Source of the DNA: Megalobrama amblycephala
Taxonomy: Eukaryota; Chordata; Actinopteri; Cypriniformes; Xenocyprididae
Assembly (NCBI RefSeq): GCF_018812025.1
Contig: NC_063057.1
Location: forward strand, 21,933,138 to 21,997,137
Direction: 5' to 3'
DNA: 64,000 nt
Shown: in pieces, positions 12,701-21,380 of the stretch
How positions within the stretch are numbered: the stretch's first letter is position 1
Layout of the letters: every line of letters begins with the position of its first letter
The notes under the pieces: generated by a model
Told to the model about the DNA's origin: nothing
The model's database searches: none
What the model saw: the letters and a program-made list of their open reading frames with translations, nothing else
Made by a program: the position numbers and the translations under genes

Positions 12701-14103
12701 AAATGTCCCAATAATTTATTAAATGCGGGCCAATTCGTCCCCAAAATTATCGGGTGCCGGAGGTGCGGATTAACTGCCACCTCCACACTATGCTTTTGAC
12801 CCCTAAATAGAATCCCGACTGACACCAACGGATAACTCGCGATATCCCCGTGCACACACCGTACCTTAACCACGCGGCCTGTATCCAATGCCCCGGATGA
12901 AATCAGGCTTTGATGCACGGAGGTTTGGTTACAACCCGAGTCCACCAAAGCCCGATATGTACCCCCCTTGATACTCACTGGTATCTGGTACTGACCAGCT
13001 TGACCGGGGGCGACCTGCAGGTCGTCCGGGACCCGGATCAATGTCCCCACCTCCATCACTGGACACCGGTCTATGAAATGATCCGGGTCCCCGCAACGCC
13101 AACAGGCCGGCCCAGACCTGCCCGCCGCTCCAGTGGCGGAGAACGGGCCGAATGATTGGCGTGGAGAGAGGGGAGAAGCAGGCGCGGGGTCCAACCCGGC
13201 GGTGGCCAGTCCCGCCCCCCTGGGCGGGCCTCTCGGCGCCACGAACGGCCGATGATCCGTTCCACCCCGCCCCCGGGGCGGAACACGAGGCGGGCCGGGC
13301 GGACGGGACCTAGGTAGAGGTACAGGTCTGGAGAGAGAGAGGGAAGGAAGAGAGGGAGAGAGAGAGACAGATGGCAGGGGTTCGCCGACCCCTGGGCACG
13401 CCACCAGGTGGTCCTCCGCCAATTGGATGGCCGAATCCAGCGACGTGGGCCGGTGGCACTGGACCCACTCGGCGGTCTTCTTCGGGAGCCGAGTGGTGAA
13501 CTGTTCCAGCACCACACGATCGATCATCTGCTCCACGTCGCCTCCGTCGGCCATCAGCCATTTGCGGCACGAGTCCCGGAGCTGTTGGGCCAACACGAAG
13601 GGCCGGCCCGCCTCCCCCAGCTCCAGAGACCGGAAGCGCTGACGATGCTGCTCGGGGGAGCGGCCGACCCGCTGCAGGATGGCCCTCTTGAGGTCGTTGA
13701 AGACCAGGAGGTTCTGGATGGGCAGCTGCTGCGCTGCCACCTGCGACTCGCCCGAGAGCAGCGGGACGAGCCGCATGGGCCACTGATCCCGGGGCCAACC
13801 TGACACCTCAGCAGCCTTTTCAAACAGGTCCAGGAAGGCCTCCGGGTCATCTTGCGGGCCCATCTTCTGCAGTGGCAGCTGGAAGAGGCCAGCAGCTGCC
13901 GCGCTGGTCTCCGCGGGAACCTCCCGGTCTATCCAGCTCCGGAACCTCTCGCGGTCCTCCTGCTGGCCCTGGATGATCGCCTCGAAGCGGCGTTCCTGGT
14001 CATTTCGAAGATCGAGCAGGGCCCGATGTTGTTCTTGATGAAGGACCGCAAGGGATGCGATGATGTCCGCAAACGGCTTTCCAGCGGCGGGGGATGCCTG
14101 CAT
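9583..14103 (-). CDS. Gag-Pol polyprotein: Gag, protease, integrase, RT, RNase H
   Basis: One uninterrupted ORF of 1506 codons from the first ATG after the primer-binding site (the open frame extends into the 5' LTR but has no better start). Residues about 1-330 are Gag, with a proline/arginine-rich linker at about 240-330. A CCHC knuckle, CWRCGDPDHFIDRC, is at 334-347. Protease has VDSG, with its aspartate at 388. Integrase follows, with H590, H597, C627, C630 and catalytic D659, D718, E754 (D,D35E), plus a GPF motif near 893. RT comes after it, with D1096 and YLDD at 1157-1160, then RNase H with D1308, E1349 and D1374. Every expected catalytic residue is present, so the protein may be functional. 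Fusion of Gag and Pol in one frame implies no frameshift control. The last 60 or so residues run into the 3' LTR and are probably dispensable. Confidence 0.95.
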   Translation of the reverse strand: MQASPAAGKPFADIIASLAVLHQEQHRALLDLRNDQERRFEAIIQGQQEDRERFRSWIDREVPAETSAAAAGLFQLPLQKMGPQDDPEAFLDLFEKAAEVSGWPRDQWPMRLVPLLSGESQVAAQQLPIQNLLVFNDLKRAILQRVGRSPEQHRQRFRSLELGEAGRPFVLAQQLRDSCRKWLMADGGDVEQMIDRVVLEQFTTRLPKKTAEWVQCHRPTSLDSAIQLAEDHLVACPGVGEPLPSVSLSPSLPSLSLSRPVPLPRSRPPGPPRVPPRGRGGTDHRPFVAPRGPPRGAGLATAGLDPAPASPLSPRQSFGPFSATGAAGRSGPACWRCGDPDHFIDRCPVMEVGTLIRVPDDLQVAPGQAGQYQIPVSIKGGTYRALVDSGCNQTSVHQSLISSGALDTGRVVKVRCVHGDIASYPLVSVGILFRGQKHSVEVAVNPHLRHPIILGTNWPAFNKLLGHLCSGASWSKCTRGKEVRVQAGETDRGPVVTASGEQSGIGRLILSDRDDFPLEQSHDDTLKNAFERVSTIDGQPLQPGRPLTYPYFAIIKDRLYRVTQDTQSKEDTTQLLVPKSRREMLFHAAHSNPMAGHLGQTATLNRLMTRFFWPGIHENVRRWCASCRECQLVNPPATPKAPLRPLPLMQVPFERIGMDLIGPLERSARGHRFALVIVDYATRYPEAVALRNISAKSVADALFSLISRVGIPKEILTDQGTAFMSRTLRELYELLGIKSIRTSVFHPQTDGLVERFNRTLKSMIRKFIQEDAKNWDKWLEPLLFAVREVPQASTGFSPFELLFGRHPRGVLDVLRESWEDGPSQSKNEIQYVLDLRTKLHTLGRLSMENLLQAQDRQCRLYNRGTNLRKFAPGEKVLVLLPTSSSKLLAKWQGPFEVTRRVGDLDYEVIRSDRRGARQIYHLNLLKKWSEAESVMLATVISGEDDLGPEANVKKQSLALAPGGDHLSPSQLTDVSKLQAEFADVFSPLPGRTDLIQHHIETEPGVVIRSRPYRLPEHKKKVVQAELEAMLEMGVIEESSSNWASPIVLVPKTDGSVRFCVDYRKVNAVSKFDAYPMPRVDELLDRLGTARFYSTLDLTKGYWQIPLSPLSKEKTAFTTPFGLHQFVTLPFGLFGAPATFQRLMDKILRPHAAYAAAYLDDIIIFSNDWQRHMQHLRAVLRSLRGAGLTANPKKCAIGRVEVRYLGFHLGYGQVRPQIDKTAAVATCPRPKTKKEVRQFLGLAGYYRRFVPNYSDLTSPLTDLTKKDAPDTVQWTELCQQAFTQVKAALCGGPLLHSPDFSLPFLLQTDASDRGLGAVLSQEIEGEERPVLYISRKLSKREAKYSTVEKECLAIRWAVLTLRYYLLGREFTLCSDHAPLQWLHRMKDTNARITRWYLALQPFKFKVIHRPGVQMAVADFLSRNGGGGAAGRTAPRPESGGGGMWRGGRGLAGSATGGSVWGCAVIERVECKSRTPVSRSSNWRGDRIKRQEKQERVRERGTADSQTE
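9780..9794 (-). other. Polypurine tract of gypsy element
   Basis: Read on the minus strand, the bases next to the 3' LTR are GGGCGGTGGGGGTA, purine-rich and directly abutting the LTR start TGTGGCG. This is the expected site for plus-strand DNA priming during reverse transcription. Confidence 0.7.
9825..9837. repeat. 13-base C homopolymer within the ORF
   Basis: A run of 13 C bases encodes a glycine run on the minus strand just after RNase H. Length change here would shift only the C-terminal tail, so it should not affect the enzymes. It is also a likely sequencing-error site. Confidence 0.9.
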
Positions 14104-14124
14104 GGCGGCGGCTTCCGTCTTCCT

Positions 14125-14142
14125 TCCCGGGTTTCGGCACCA
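14125..14142 (-). other. Primer-binding site matching tRNA-Phe
   Basis: Read on the minus strand, one base after the 5' LTR, is TGGTGCCGAAACCCGGGA. It is complementary to the 3' end of vertebrate tRNA-Phe, including CCA, over all 18 bases as I know that tRNA. This predicts tRNA-Phe as the primer for minus-strand DNA synthesis. Confidence 0.85.
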
Positions 14143-14143
14143 G

Positions 14144-14516
14144 TGTAACGAAGGTTCTTGTGTAATGGGAAGGAAGAGGACAGGGATCGGCTTTGGGCTG
14201 CTGACAGTCTTTATTCTCACCAGAGGAAAATATCAAACACATAAACAAAAAGACGGTGCAACGCACACTCAATAATTCCACATCCAAGGACGGGCTTCAC
14301 TCCACGAACCGAGCACAGCTCACTCAGTCTGACTGTCAGCAGTCCCTCTCTCTCTCACACGCTCCTGCTTCTCCTGGCGTTTTATCCTGTCTCCACGCCA
14401 ATTACTGGAACGAGAAACAGGTGTTCGTGATTTACATTCAACCCGTTCAATCATCGCACATCCCCAGACACTCCCTCCTGTTGCAGACCCCGCTAAACCA
14501 CGCCCCCCTCGCCACA
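14144..14516 (-). repeat. 5' LTR of the gypsy element
   Basis: 373 bp, the same length as the copy at 9407-9779 and differing at one base by eye. It would hold the promoter for minus-strand transcription toward the Gag-Pol ORF. The outer flank GATAG (14517-14521) duplicates 9402-9406. Confidence 0.95.
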
Positions 14517-14521
14517 GATAG

Positions 14522-14870
14522 TTCACCCAAAAATGAAAATGTGATGTTTATCTGCTTACCCCAGCGCATCCAAGATGTAGGTTACTTTTATTCTTCGGTA
14601 GAACACAAATAATTTTTAACTCCAACTGTTGCCATCTGTCAGTCAAATAATGGGAGTGAATGGGAACTTGGATCAATAAGAGCCGAAAAACCTTGCATAG
14701 ACAAATTAAACCCTGCGGCTCGTGATGACACATTGATGTCCTAAGACACGAAACGATCAGAAACCGGTTTCTCGCACAAACCGATAGTTTCGTGTCTTAG
14801 GACATCAATGTGTCATCACAAGCCGCAGGGTTTAATTTGGATTAAACTATTTCTGCTTGATTTAACCCAT
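14522..14870. repeat. Dispersed AAAGGGATAGTTCACCC repeat, split by the gypsy
   Basis: The sequence starting TTCACCCAAAAATGAAAAT continues the TTAAAGGGATAG at 9395-9406. A second copy with matching downstream text (CATCCAAGATGTAGGT, then ATTTTTAACT) begins at 63843. The family is non-coding, very common in cyprinids, and probably a DNA-transposon derivative. Confidence 0.75.
14702..14839. repeat. Long hairpin: 53-bp inverted repeat with 32-base loop
   Basis: Arms 14702-14754 and 14787-14839 are reverse complements with one mismatch (C against T). The loop contains the palindrome AAACCGGTTT. It lies within the dispersed repeat, so it is probably part of that element's structure and not a host RNA gene. 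Confidence 0.85.
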
Positions 14871-15049
14871 AAAACATAGATTTGTTGGAATAAATTGATG
14901 TATGTAGGTTGGTTAATTGATGTTAATATTTTTACTTGAAAAAAAAAATCACTTAATTTGCCATTTGTATGTCACAATTTTTTCACCTTTCCATGCCCAT
15001 TTCCACACAAGTTATAGTGTACATGTCAAATTTAAATAGGAGCAGAATG

Positions 15050-15916
15050 TGTCAGGTAATGGGTGGTGGAAGGATGAGGACTCAATTGCAGTGAGGAAGG
15101 GTTTTTAGTTAATGTATAAAAATAAAACAAAAAACAAAACTACCCCGAGGGGGAAAACAGACTTGACTTGACTTGACTTGACTTAAACTTGACTAAAACT
15201 TGACTTGATAGTAACACACAAGGGTAACATTCAACCACAACAATCCAGCACAGGACTGCAAACGCAAGGAGAATAAATAGGAGAGCAAACAAGGCAGGTA
15301 ATGAGGGAGGACAGGTGGGGCAAATCAACCAATAATGAGGTAACAAGGTGGGCGGGGTCAAGACAAAAGACATGAGCCATGTGCTCACACCAAACATAAC
15401 AAAAACACAAGCACTAAACGAGACATGAACACGCAGCTAATGAGAGAAAGCCACGTGTTCACACAAAACAAGACAACATGAGAGCATGCAGCCCGTGAAA
15501 CACAGACTGCGTGCTACACAGCACAAGACAAAAACACAACACGAAAGCGCGCGGCAGGTGGAAACAAACCGCGTGCTACACAAAACATGACAACACAAGA
15601 GCGCCTGGCCAATAAGAACTGACCAGGCGCTAAACAAAACATGAGACAAAAGCGCACAAGTAAAAGTACACTCAACCGTGCGCTCACAATAAAGACAGAA
15701 CAGGGAGCGCGAGTGTCCAAATACCAACACGAAACCAAACTAGACATGAGTGCCAGGCTCCCTCCCAACACGAAACAAGGCACGCAGGCAAGAGAGCGCA
15801 TGGCCCGAGAACACTCAAGACCATACGCTCACACAAAGACAGGACAAGAACGGGAGTGTCAGAGCTCTGTCACAAAACCAAGAAATAAACTAGACAGAAG
15901 TGACAGAACCCTGACA
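15050..15916 (-). mobile_element. Probable solo LTR
   Basis: An 867-bp segment begins TGTCAGG and ends CCTGACA, as an LTR does, and is flanked by GAATG and GCATG, an imperfect 5-bp duplication. Its interior has repeated degenerate units of about 60 bases (such as GCGTGCTACACA) and a short TTGAC tandem array near 15161-15187. It has no protein-coding content. No partner LTR occurs nearby, so it would be a solo LTR left by recombination. The orientation is a guess from the TGTCAGGG start on the minus strand. Confidence 0.5.
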
Positions 15917-16004
15917 GCATGTGCATGTTATAGCAATTTCACTACAAGTGTACAGTACAAAAGGATACTGGTCCCCTGAGAGACGAGTAAAGTGATCTCA
16001 GTTT

Positions 16005-17200
16005 TCTTAAATGCAACATCACCATTATTCACAATTAATAAATGAGATCTCCAAAAACTCACAGTTAAACTCTGCCTCAAAGATCAGTTGGTGGATTTCC
16101 AGCCTGTTCCCTGCATTTAGGCTCAAGTCTCTTCAGGACTGGCAGGATCTTCTGATCCAGCAGGGGCAGGACAGTTGGAGGTTTCTATTGCCTCAGTGAT
16201 CTCTGCTCAAAAGAAGACACGGGTGCTGCTTCAATTCTTCTCCGACGTTGTCGTGGCTGGGCAAAGTATTTCACGCTCTGCCTCTTTCTGCTCTCCTCCT
16301 CTCCAGTCATGTCCTCTACCACACGGTCCATCCTACTTTCTTCTGCACTGATCTCTACGCTGTTTCTTATTTCTGTCATGTCCTTCCCTACCTGCATTTC
16401 TTGCACATGTCTTTCCTCTGTTATTACTTATGCACTGTCTTCCTCATTTCTTCTCCCTTCTCCTCTTTCCGCCAAGGGCATTTCTGGGTGGCAGCTGCTC
16501 CACTTTTTCTTTTCCTCTCTCCTTTCTCTGACATAGACGTCATGGAGATCCCTCCACTTTTTCCTGCACTCATCCACTGTTAAGTTTAAAAACAATTACA
16601 CAATTTTGTAAATCATGTTAACTTTGAAATGACATATCAAAGAATAGTATGTCTGTGTTGGGTAAATTACTCTAAAAAAACTGTAATTAGATTACCTTAC
16701 TAATTACTCTAATTAACATTAAGAGTAATCCCTGATTTTTCCAGGGAAAAGTATTTAAATTACAGTAATTAATCATTAAGTAATGCATTACATCCAACAC
16801 TGCTAATTTTATACTGCTAGTTCATTTTACATTAGCATATGAGCATAAACTTTAAATTTGAAACTAACCAAAATTGTATAAGCTGTGATAGCATTGTTCA
16901 TTGTTAGTTTGTTAACCACTGTCTCAATAAATACTGTAAAATGTGGAATAATAATTATATGGAAATACGTGGGAATACTAGGCTAGATGCTAATTTAGGA
17001 ACTACAAGGATTTGCATACATTCAGCACATTTGGCAAACAAAACACACCTGACAAACCGACAATCTCTTTAACTCTCTTCCAAGCTTTATTTTTCCTGTT
17101 TTAGTCTCTGTATGATTCTAGAGAAGTATCATACAGAATGGGGTTTTCCGAGACCGCGAGGATAAGGCGCCGGGTATACTTCACTTTCAAAGTATACTAA
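16005..17200 (-). pseudogene. MADF-domain (Myb/SANT-like) protein, two exons, disrupted
   Basis: On the minus strand, exon 1 (about 17200-17049) encodes RLILAVSENPILYD, SLESYRD, a stop codon (TAA), then NKAWKRVKEIVGLSG at a GTGTGT donor. Exon 2 starts after an acceptor near 16579 and continues VDECRKKWRDLHDVYVRERR, completing a MADF domain of about 85 residues. A frameshift follows, then acidic and basic segments and a C-terminal LPVLKRLEPK stretch of the kind that precedes BESS-like tails. MADF proteins bind DNA, and many fish copies accompany PIF/Harbinger transposons. The internal stop and shift mark this copy as dead. The intron contains a small transposon-like insert (16655-16802). Confidence 0.65.
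16655..16802. mobile_element. Short hAT-like MITE in MADF intron
   Basis: A 148-bp AT-rich segment with inverted ends TGTTGGGTAAATTAC (left) and TTACATCCAACA (right). The ends resemble the CAGTGTTGGG end at 3624. It has no coding capacity. A clear target duplication was not resolved. Confidence 0.5.
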
Positions 17201-18200
17201 ACCACGGATGCACGCGGATGACCGAGTTCGACACATGCGGCATACAATTTTTTTCTATACTTACACCAGACATCGTGTCATCAACCTGATATTCGCTGGG
17301 CAGGATCGGAGAAGAAAAACAGTGCATCCACCATTACCAAGGTGGGCAGACCATCCAGTGTTGAACTGCTGCGTTTAAAAGTTGCAGTTCTAAAAACTGT
17401 TTATTTTACATGTTTATTGGTGTTTTAATGTGTGACCTTAAGTGCACGTCTCCACACTACTACCAGTTTACAAATATATTGTTGGACAAGCAAACCGTTA
17501 CATTAATATCTAGATGCACTGTAGGCCAATACAGAAATTCTACTCTATATATCCTAATTAAAGGACAGAGATGGGTGCTGGTGTAATACATAACACTTTA
17601 TTCCTGATTATACAATATTTGTCAATTAATACTGGGTTTTACTCCAAAACAGGACGCATTAAAATGTCATAATGAAAGACACATGAGCAAGGCAATAATA
17701 ACCCCCATACATGTTCAAATAAAACCCCACTGCACACAATACTTCACATATAAATAGTCAAACCAGAAACTGTTCAATCTTCTTCAACGTGAAACACTGC
17801 AAACAGCACAATATGGTGATAATCATGATGGAAATTATTGCACACTGCCCAAAAATACTAAGAAGGGAGAGAACCCCACAAGTATAGATGCAATAATAAA
17901 CAAACAAAAAAAAACCAAAACAAAAATACACACAGCAAAAAATAAATAAATAAATAAATAAAATAAAATAAAATACAAGTCTCTTTCCCCGCGTCTCACA
18001 ACGCGTCCTGCTGGATGCTAAGTCTGATTAACCAAGAATAAGCAAAATCAGTACATCAAAGACATGGAGATAAATGAAAACAGTGGCTGACAAATTCCCC
18101 TACAAATCAATAAAACAATCATGAGATCAAATCACTTACAAATATTTACTATTTGCAAGAAAATTCATACAACATAGATGAGGACTGCCCCCTGAATCCT
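17201..18200. other. Intergenic, AT-rich, with an (AAAT)n tract
   Basis: No gene seen. A TAAA/TAAAA microsatellite occupies about 17938-17976. Upstream flank of the MADF remnant at 17201-17340 may include its promoter or first exon, but no start codon can be fixed. Confidence 0.45.
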
Positions 18201-18201
18201 T

Positions 18202-19150
18202 AAAGGTGCCCTAGAATTAAATATTGAATTTATCTTGGCATAGTTAAATAACAAGAGTTCAGTACATGGAAAAGACATACAGTGAGTCTCAAACTCCATT
18301 GTTTCCTCCTTCTTATATAAATCTCATTTGTTTAAAAGACCTTCGAAGAACATGCGAATCTCAACAAAACACAGACTGTTCCGTAACAGTCGGGATCATT
18401 AATATGTACGCCCCCAATATTTGCATATACCAGCCCATGTTCAAAGCATTAGACAAGGGCAGGACGTCTGGATCTGTGCACAGCTGAATCATCAGACTAG
18501 GTAAGCAAGCAAGAACAATAGCGAAAAATGGCAGATGGAGCAATAATAACTGACATGATCCATGATATCATGATATTTTTAGTGATATTTGTGAATTGTC
18601 TTTCTAAATGTTTCGTTAGCATGTTGTTAATGTACTGTTAAATGTGGTTAAAGTTACCATCGTTTATTACTGTATTCACGGAGACAAGAGCAGTCGCTAT
18701 TTTCATTTCTAAACACTTGCAGTCTGAATAATTCATAAACACAACTTCATTCTTTATAAATCTCTCCAACAGTGTGTAATGTTAGCTTTAGCCACGGAGC
18801 ACTATCAAACTCATTCAATATCAAATGTAAACATCCAAATAAATACAATACTCACATGATGTATGCATGCCGCATGTATGACAAACATCTCTTGAGGGTT
18901 ATATTAGCTGTGTGAACTGTGTTTATGCTGTTCAAGGCAAGCGCGAGCTCTGGGGCAGGGGAGCACGAGAATTAAAGGGGCTGCAACCTATATATCAGTG
19001 CATAGTTAATGATGCCCCAAAATAGGCAGTTAAAAAAATGAATTAAAAAAAATCTATGGGGTATTTTGAGCTGAAACTTCACAGACACATTCAGGGGACA
19101 TCTTAGACTTATATTACATCTTTTAAAAAGAAGTTCTAGGGCACCTTTAA
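18202..19150. mobile_element. TIR DNA element, copy 1 (AAAGGTGCCCTAGAA ends)
   Basis: The left end TTAAAGGTGCCCTAGAA and right end TTCTAGGGCACCTTTAA are perfect inverted repeats. It is about 949 bp with no transposase. It shares long internal stretches with the copy at 19390-21380, for example CATATCCTGA-free segments around ACTGACATGATCCATGAT and AATGATGCCCCAAAATAGGC. TTAA at both ends would fit a TTAA target site, but the second copy does not keep it on the left. The superfamily is undetermined. Confidence 0.75.
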
Positions 19151-19389
19151 TGCAATCTCACACCACTTTACTGTTATACAGAACCAACAAGTCAAAATAC
19201 AAAAAGAAAATCACAATAATTTAAGAACATCTCATATAACATAAAACTCTATATAACTGTATCGATTCATTTAGAGTCAAACATTCCCAAAATGGCCAAC
19301 TACCAGACGCACATACTGGTCACATCAAACAAGACGTTTTCAATAAACAATTAGCATCTCCACAGTCACAAATATAGAAGGCTTCAAAC

Positions 19390-21380
19390 AAAGGTGCCCT
19401 AGAATGGAAAATTAAATTTACCTCGGCATAGTTGATTAACAAGAGTTCAGTACATGGAAATGACATACAGTGAGTCTCAAACTCCATTGTTTCCTTCTTA
19501 TGTAAATTTCATTTGTGCAAAAGACCTCTGAAGAACAGGCAAATCTCAACATAACACCGACTGTGATGCAACAGTCGGGATCATTAATATGTTTGCCCCC
19601 AAATTTTGCATATGCCAGCTCATGTTCAAGGCATTAGACAAGCCAGTATTGACATATGGAGCAGCACAGCCGAATCAACAGACGTTATGCAGGTAAGCAA
19701 GCAAGGACAATAGCGAAAAATGGCAGATGGAGCAATAATAACTGACATGATTAGGGTTGCCACCCGTTCCCGTATTTACAGGCAAAATTGACTATTGATT
19801 TGATACGGGACGCGATTTGTCCCGTATTTTACATAGGTCCACGTTATGCAGCATCCCATGCAAATCACCCCACCCGCATTGTGTGAAGACACGTCCTATT
19901 CTGCCCCTGATTGGGTAATACTCACTGCCATCATGGTTTGATTGGTTTGTTTCAGGTTCATGGGCCATGAATCACGGCCAATCAGAGTCAGAGGTGGGCG
20001 GGACGCCGCCTCGCCGGTTCTCTCCTGAGGCAGATAGTGTAATGTTGTTGTTTTTTTTGTTTTGTTTTTTTATCACCTCAAGTTTTTGATTGATAACGTT
20101 AGCTTTCATATGCTGCCTAATAAGAAATAATGTTAATAATGTACATTAATCATATTATGGTATGATTTGTTTATTAAGGTTCATTTGTACAGTCAGACAC
20201 ATAAGCAATACTTTAATAAGAGATAAGAGATATATATTTAATACATATTTAATCAAAATATAGTACCTATGTGAATAAAATAAACAACTATAATTAGGTG
20301 TGGTTTCACTGTTTGGATGGTGTTACTGCAAACAATGACAAATATTTTAGCCAAAATCTTTGTTCACAACAAATGACAATTTGCAATTTGTTTAATTTAT
20401 AATTACTAAGTTAAGTTAATAAAATATGGTTCACATCTCACAAGTTCCTCCAAAAGCTTATTTTTTGTGGTCTCAGTCACACTTTGTTGGCCTATGTTCA
20501 TTATTGTCATAGCTGTGTATTGAATATGACCACTTAAGTTGTGATAGTGAGAGACTGACTGCATCTGTTCACACTGATTTCAATAGCAGATATCTTATTA
20601 TAATGTCCATTGGTATCAATCTTAATATTTTTATGAAAATATGTTTTAAGTTATGATATACCACCACTGGCACGCCATCAGGACTGTGGTCATCGTGGCC
20701 CCGAGGGGTGTGGCCCCCGCTGCGGAAGGCATCCCTTATTTTTCTGTATTGAAGGTGGCAAACCCTAGACATGATCCATAATATCATGATATTTTTAGTG
20801 ATATTTGTAAATTGTCTTTCTAAATGTTTCGTTAGCATGTTGCTCATGTACTGTTAAATGTGGTCAAAGTTACATTTCTTACTGTATTCAGGGAGATCAG
20901 ATCCATGTCATTATTTTCATTATTAAACACTTGCAGTCTGTATAATTCATGAACACAACTTTATTCTTTATAAATCTCTCCAACAGTGTGTAATGTTAGC
21001 TTTAGCCACGTTAGCCGCAGCATACAATCAAACTCATTCAAAATCAAATGTGAACATCTAAATAAATACAATACTTACATAATTGGGTATGCTGCATGAC
21101 GAACACTTTGTAAAGATCTATTTTGAGGATTATATTAGCTGTGTGAACTTTGTTTATGCACTGTATTACAGAGTTGCGAGCTCGGGGGTGGGGAGCATGA
21201 GGATTTAAAGGGGAAGCAGTCTGAATCGGCGCATTTATAATGATGCCCCAAAATAGGCAGTTAAAACATTGTATATTAATAAATGTATGGGGTATTTTGA
21301 GCTGAAATTTCACAGACACATTCTGGTGACACCTTAGACTTATATTACATCTTGTGAAATAGTGTTCTAGTGCACCTTTA
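19390..21380. mobile_element. TIR DNA element, copy 2, interrupted by a hAT element
   Basis: The same family as 18202-19150: left end AAAGGTGCCCTAGAAT and a degenerate right end TTCTAGTGCACCTTTAA. After subtraction of the nested insertion (19752-20767 plus one 8-bp duplication) about 967 bp remain, close to copy 1. Non-coding. The two copies lie head to tail about 240 bp apart. Confidence 0.75.
19752..20767. mobile_element. Non-autonomous hAT element nested in copy 2
   Basis: A 1016-bp element with ends TAGGGTTGCCACC and GGTGGCAAACCCTA, flanked by the exact 8-bp duplication GACATGAT (19744-19751 and 20768-20775). The uninterrupted target sequence is seen in copy 1 around 18550. An 8-bp duplication and TAGGG-type ends are diagnostic of hAT. 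No transposase ORF is present. Confidence 0.9.

Larger units (their letters stand above)
9407..14516 (-). mobile_element. Complete Ty3/gypsy LTR retrotransposon, Gmr1-type gene order
   Basis: A 5110-bp element is flanked by GATAG on both sides (9402-9406 and 14517-14521). Each LTR is 373 bp and has TG...CA ends. On the minus strand the order is 5' LTR, tRNA-Phe primer-binding site, one long Gag-Pol ORF, polypurine tract, 3' LTR. Integrase precedes reverse transcriptase and RNase H. Among Ty3/gypsy elements this order marks the Gmr1 group first described from cod and other deuterostomes. The LTRs differ at one position by eye (9717 C against 14454 T) and the ORF is open, so the insertion looks young. 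It sits inside another dispersed repeat. Confidence 0.95.

Noticed and set aside
13071..14148. Long overlapping ORFs on both strands inside the gypsy gag region
   Set aside because: They are other-frame or antisense shadows of the GC-rich Gag-Pol ORF and carry no independent motif.
15437..15801. Minus-strand cysteine-rich ORFs
   Set aside because: They lie entirely within the probable solo LTR and reflect its CACA-rich repeated units.
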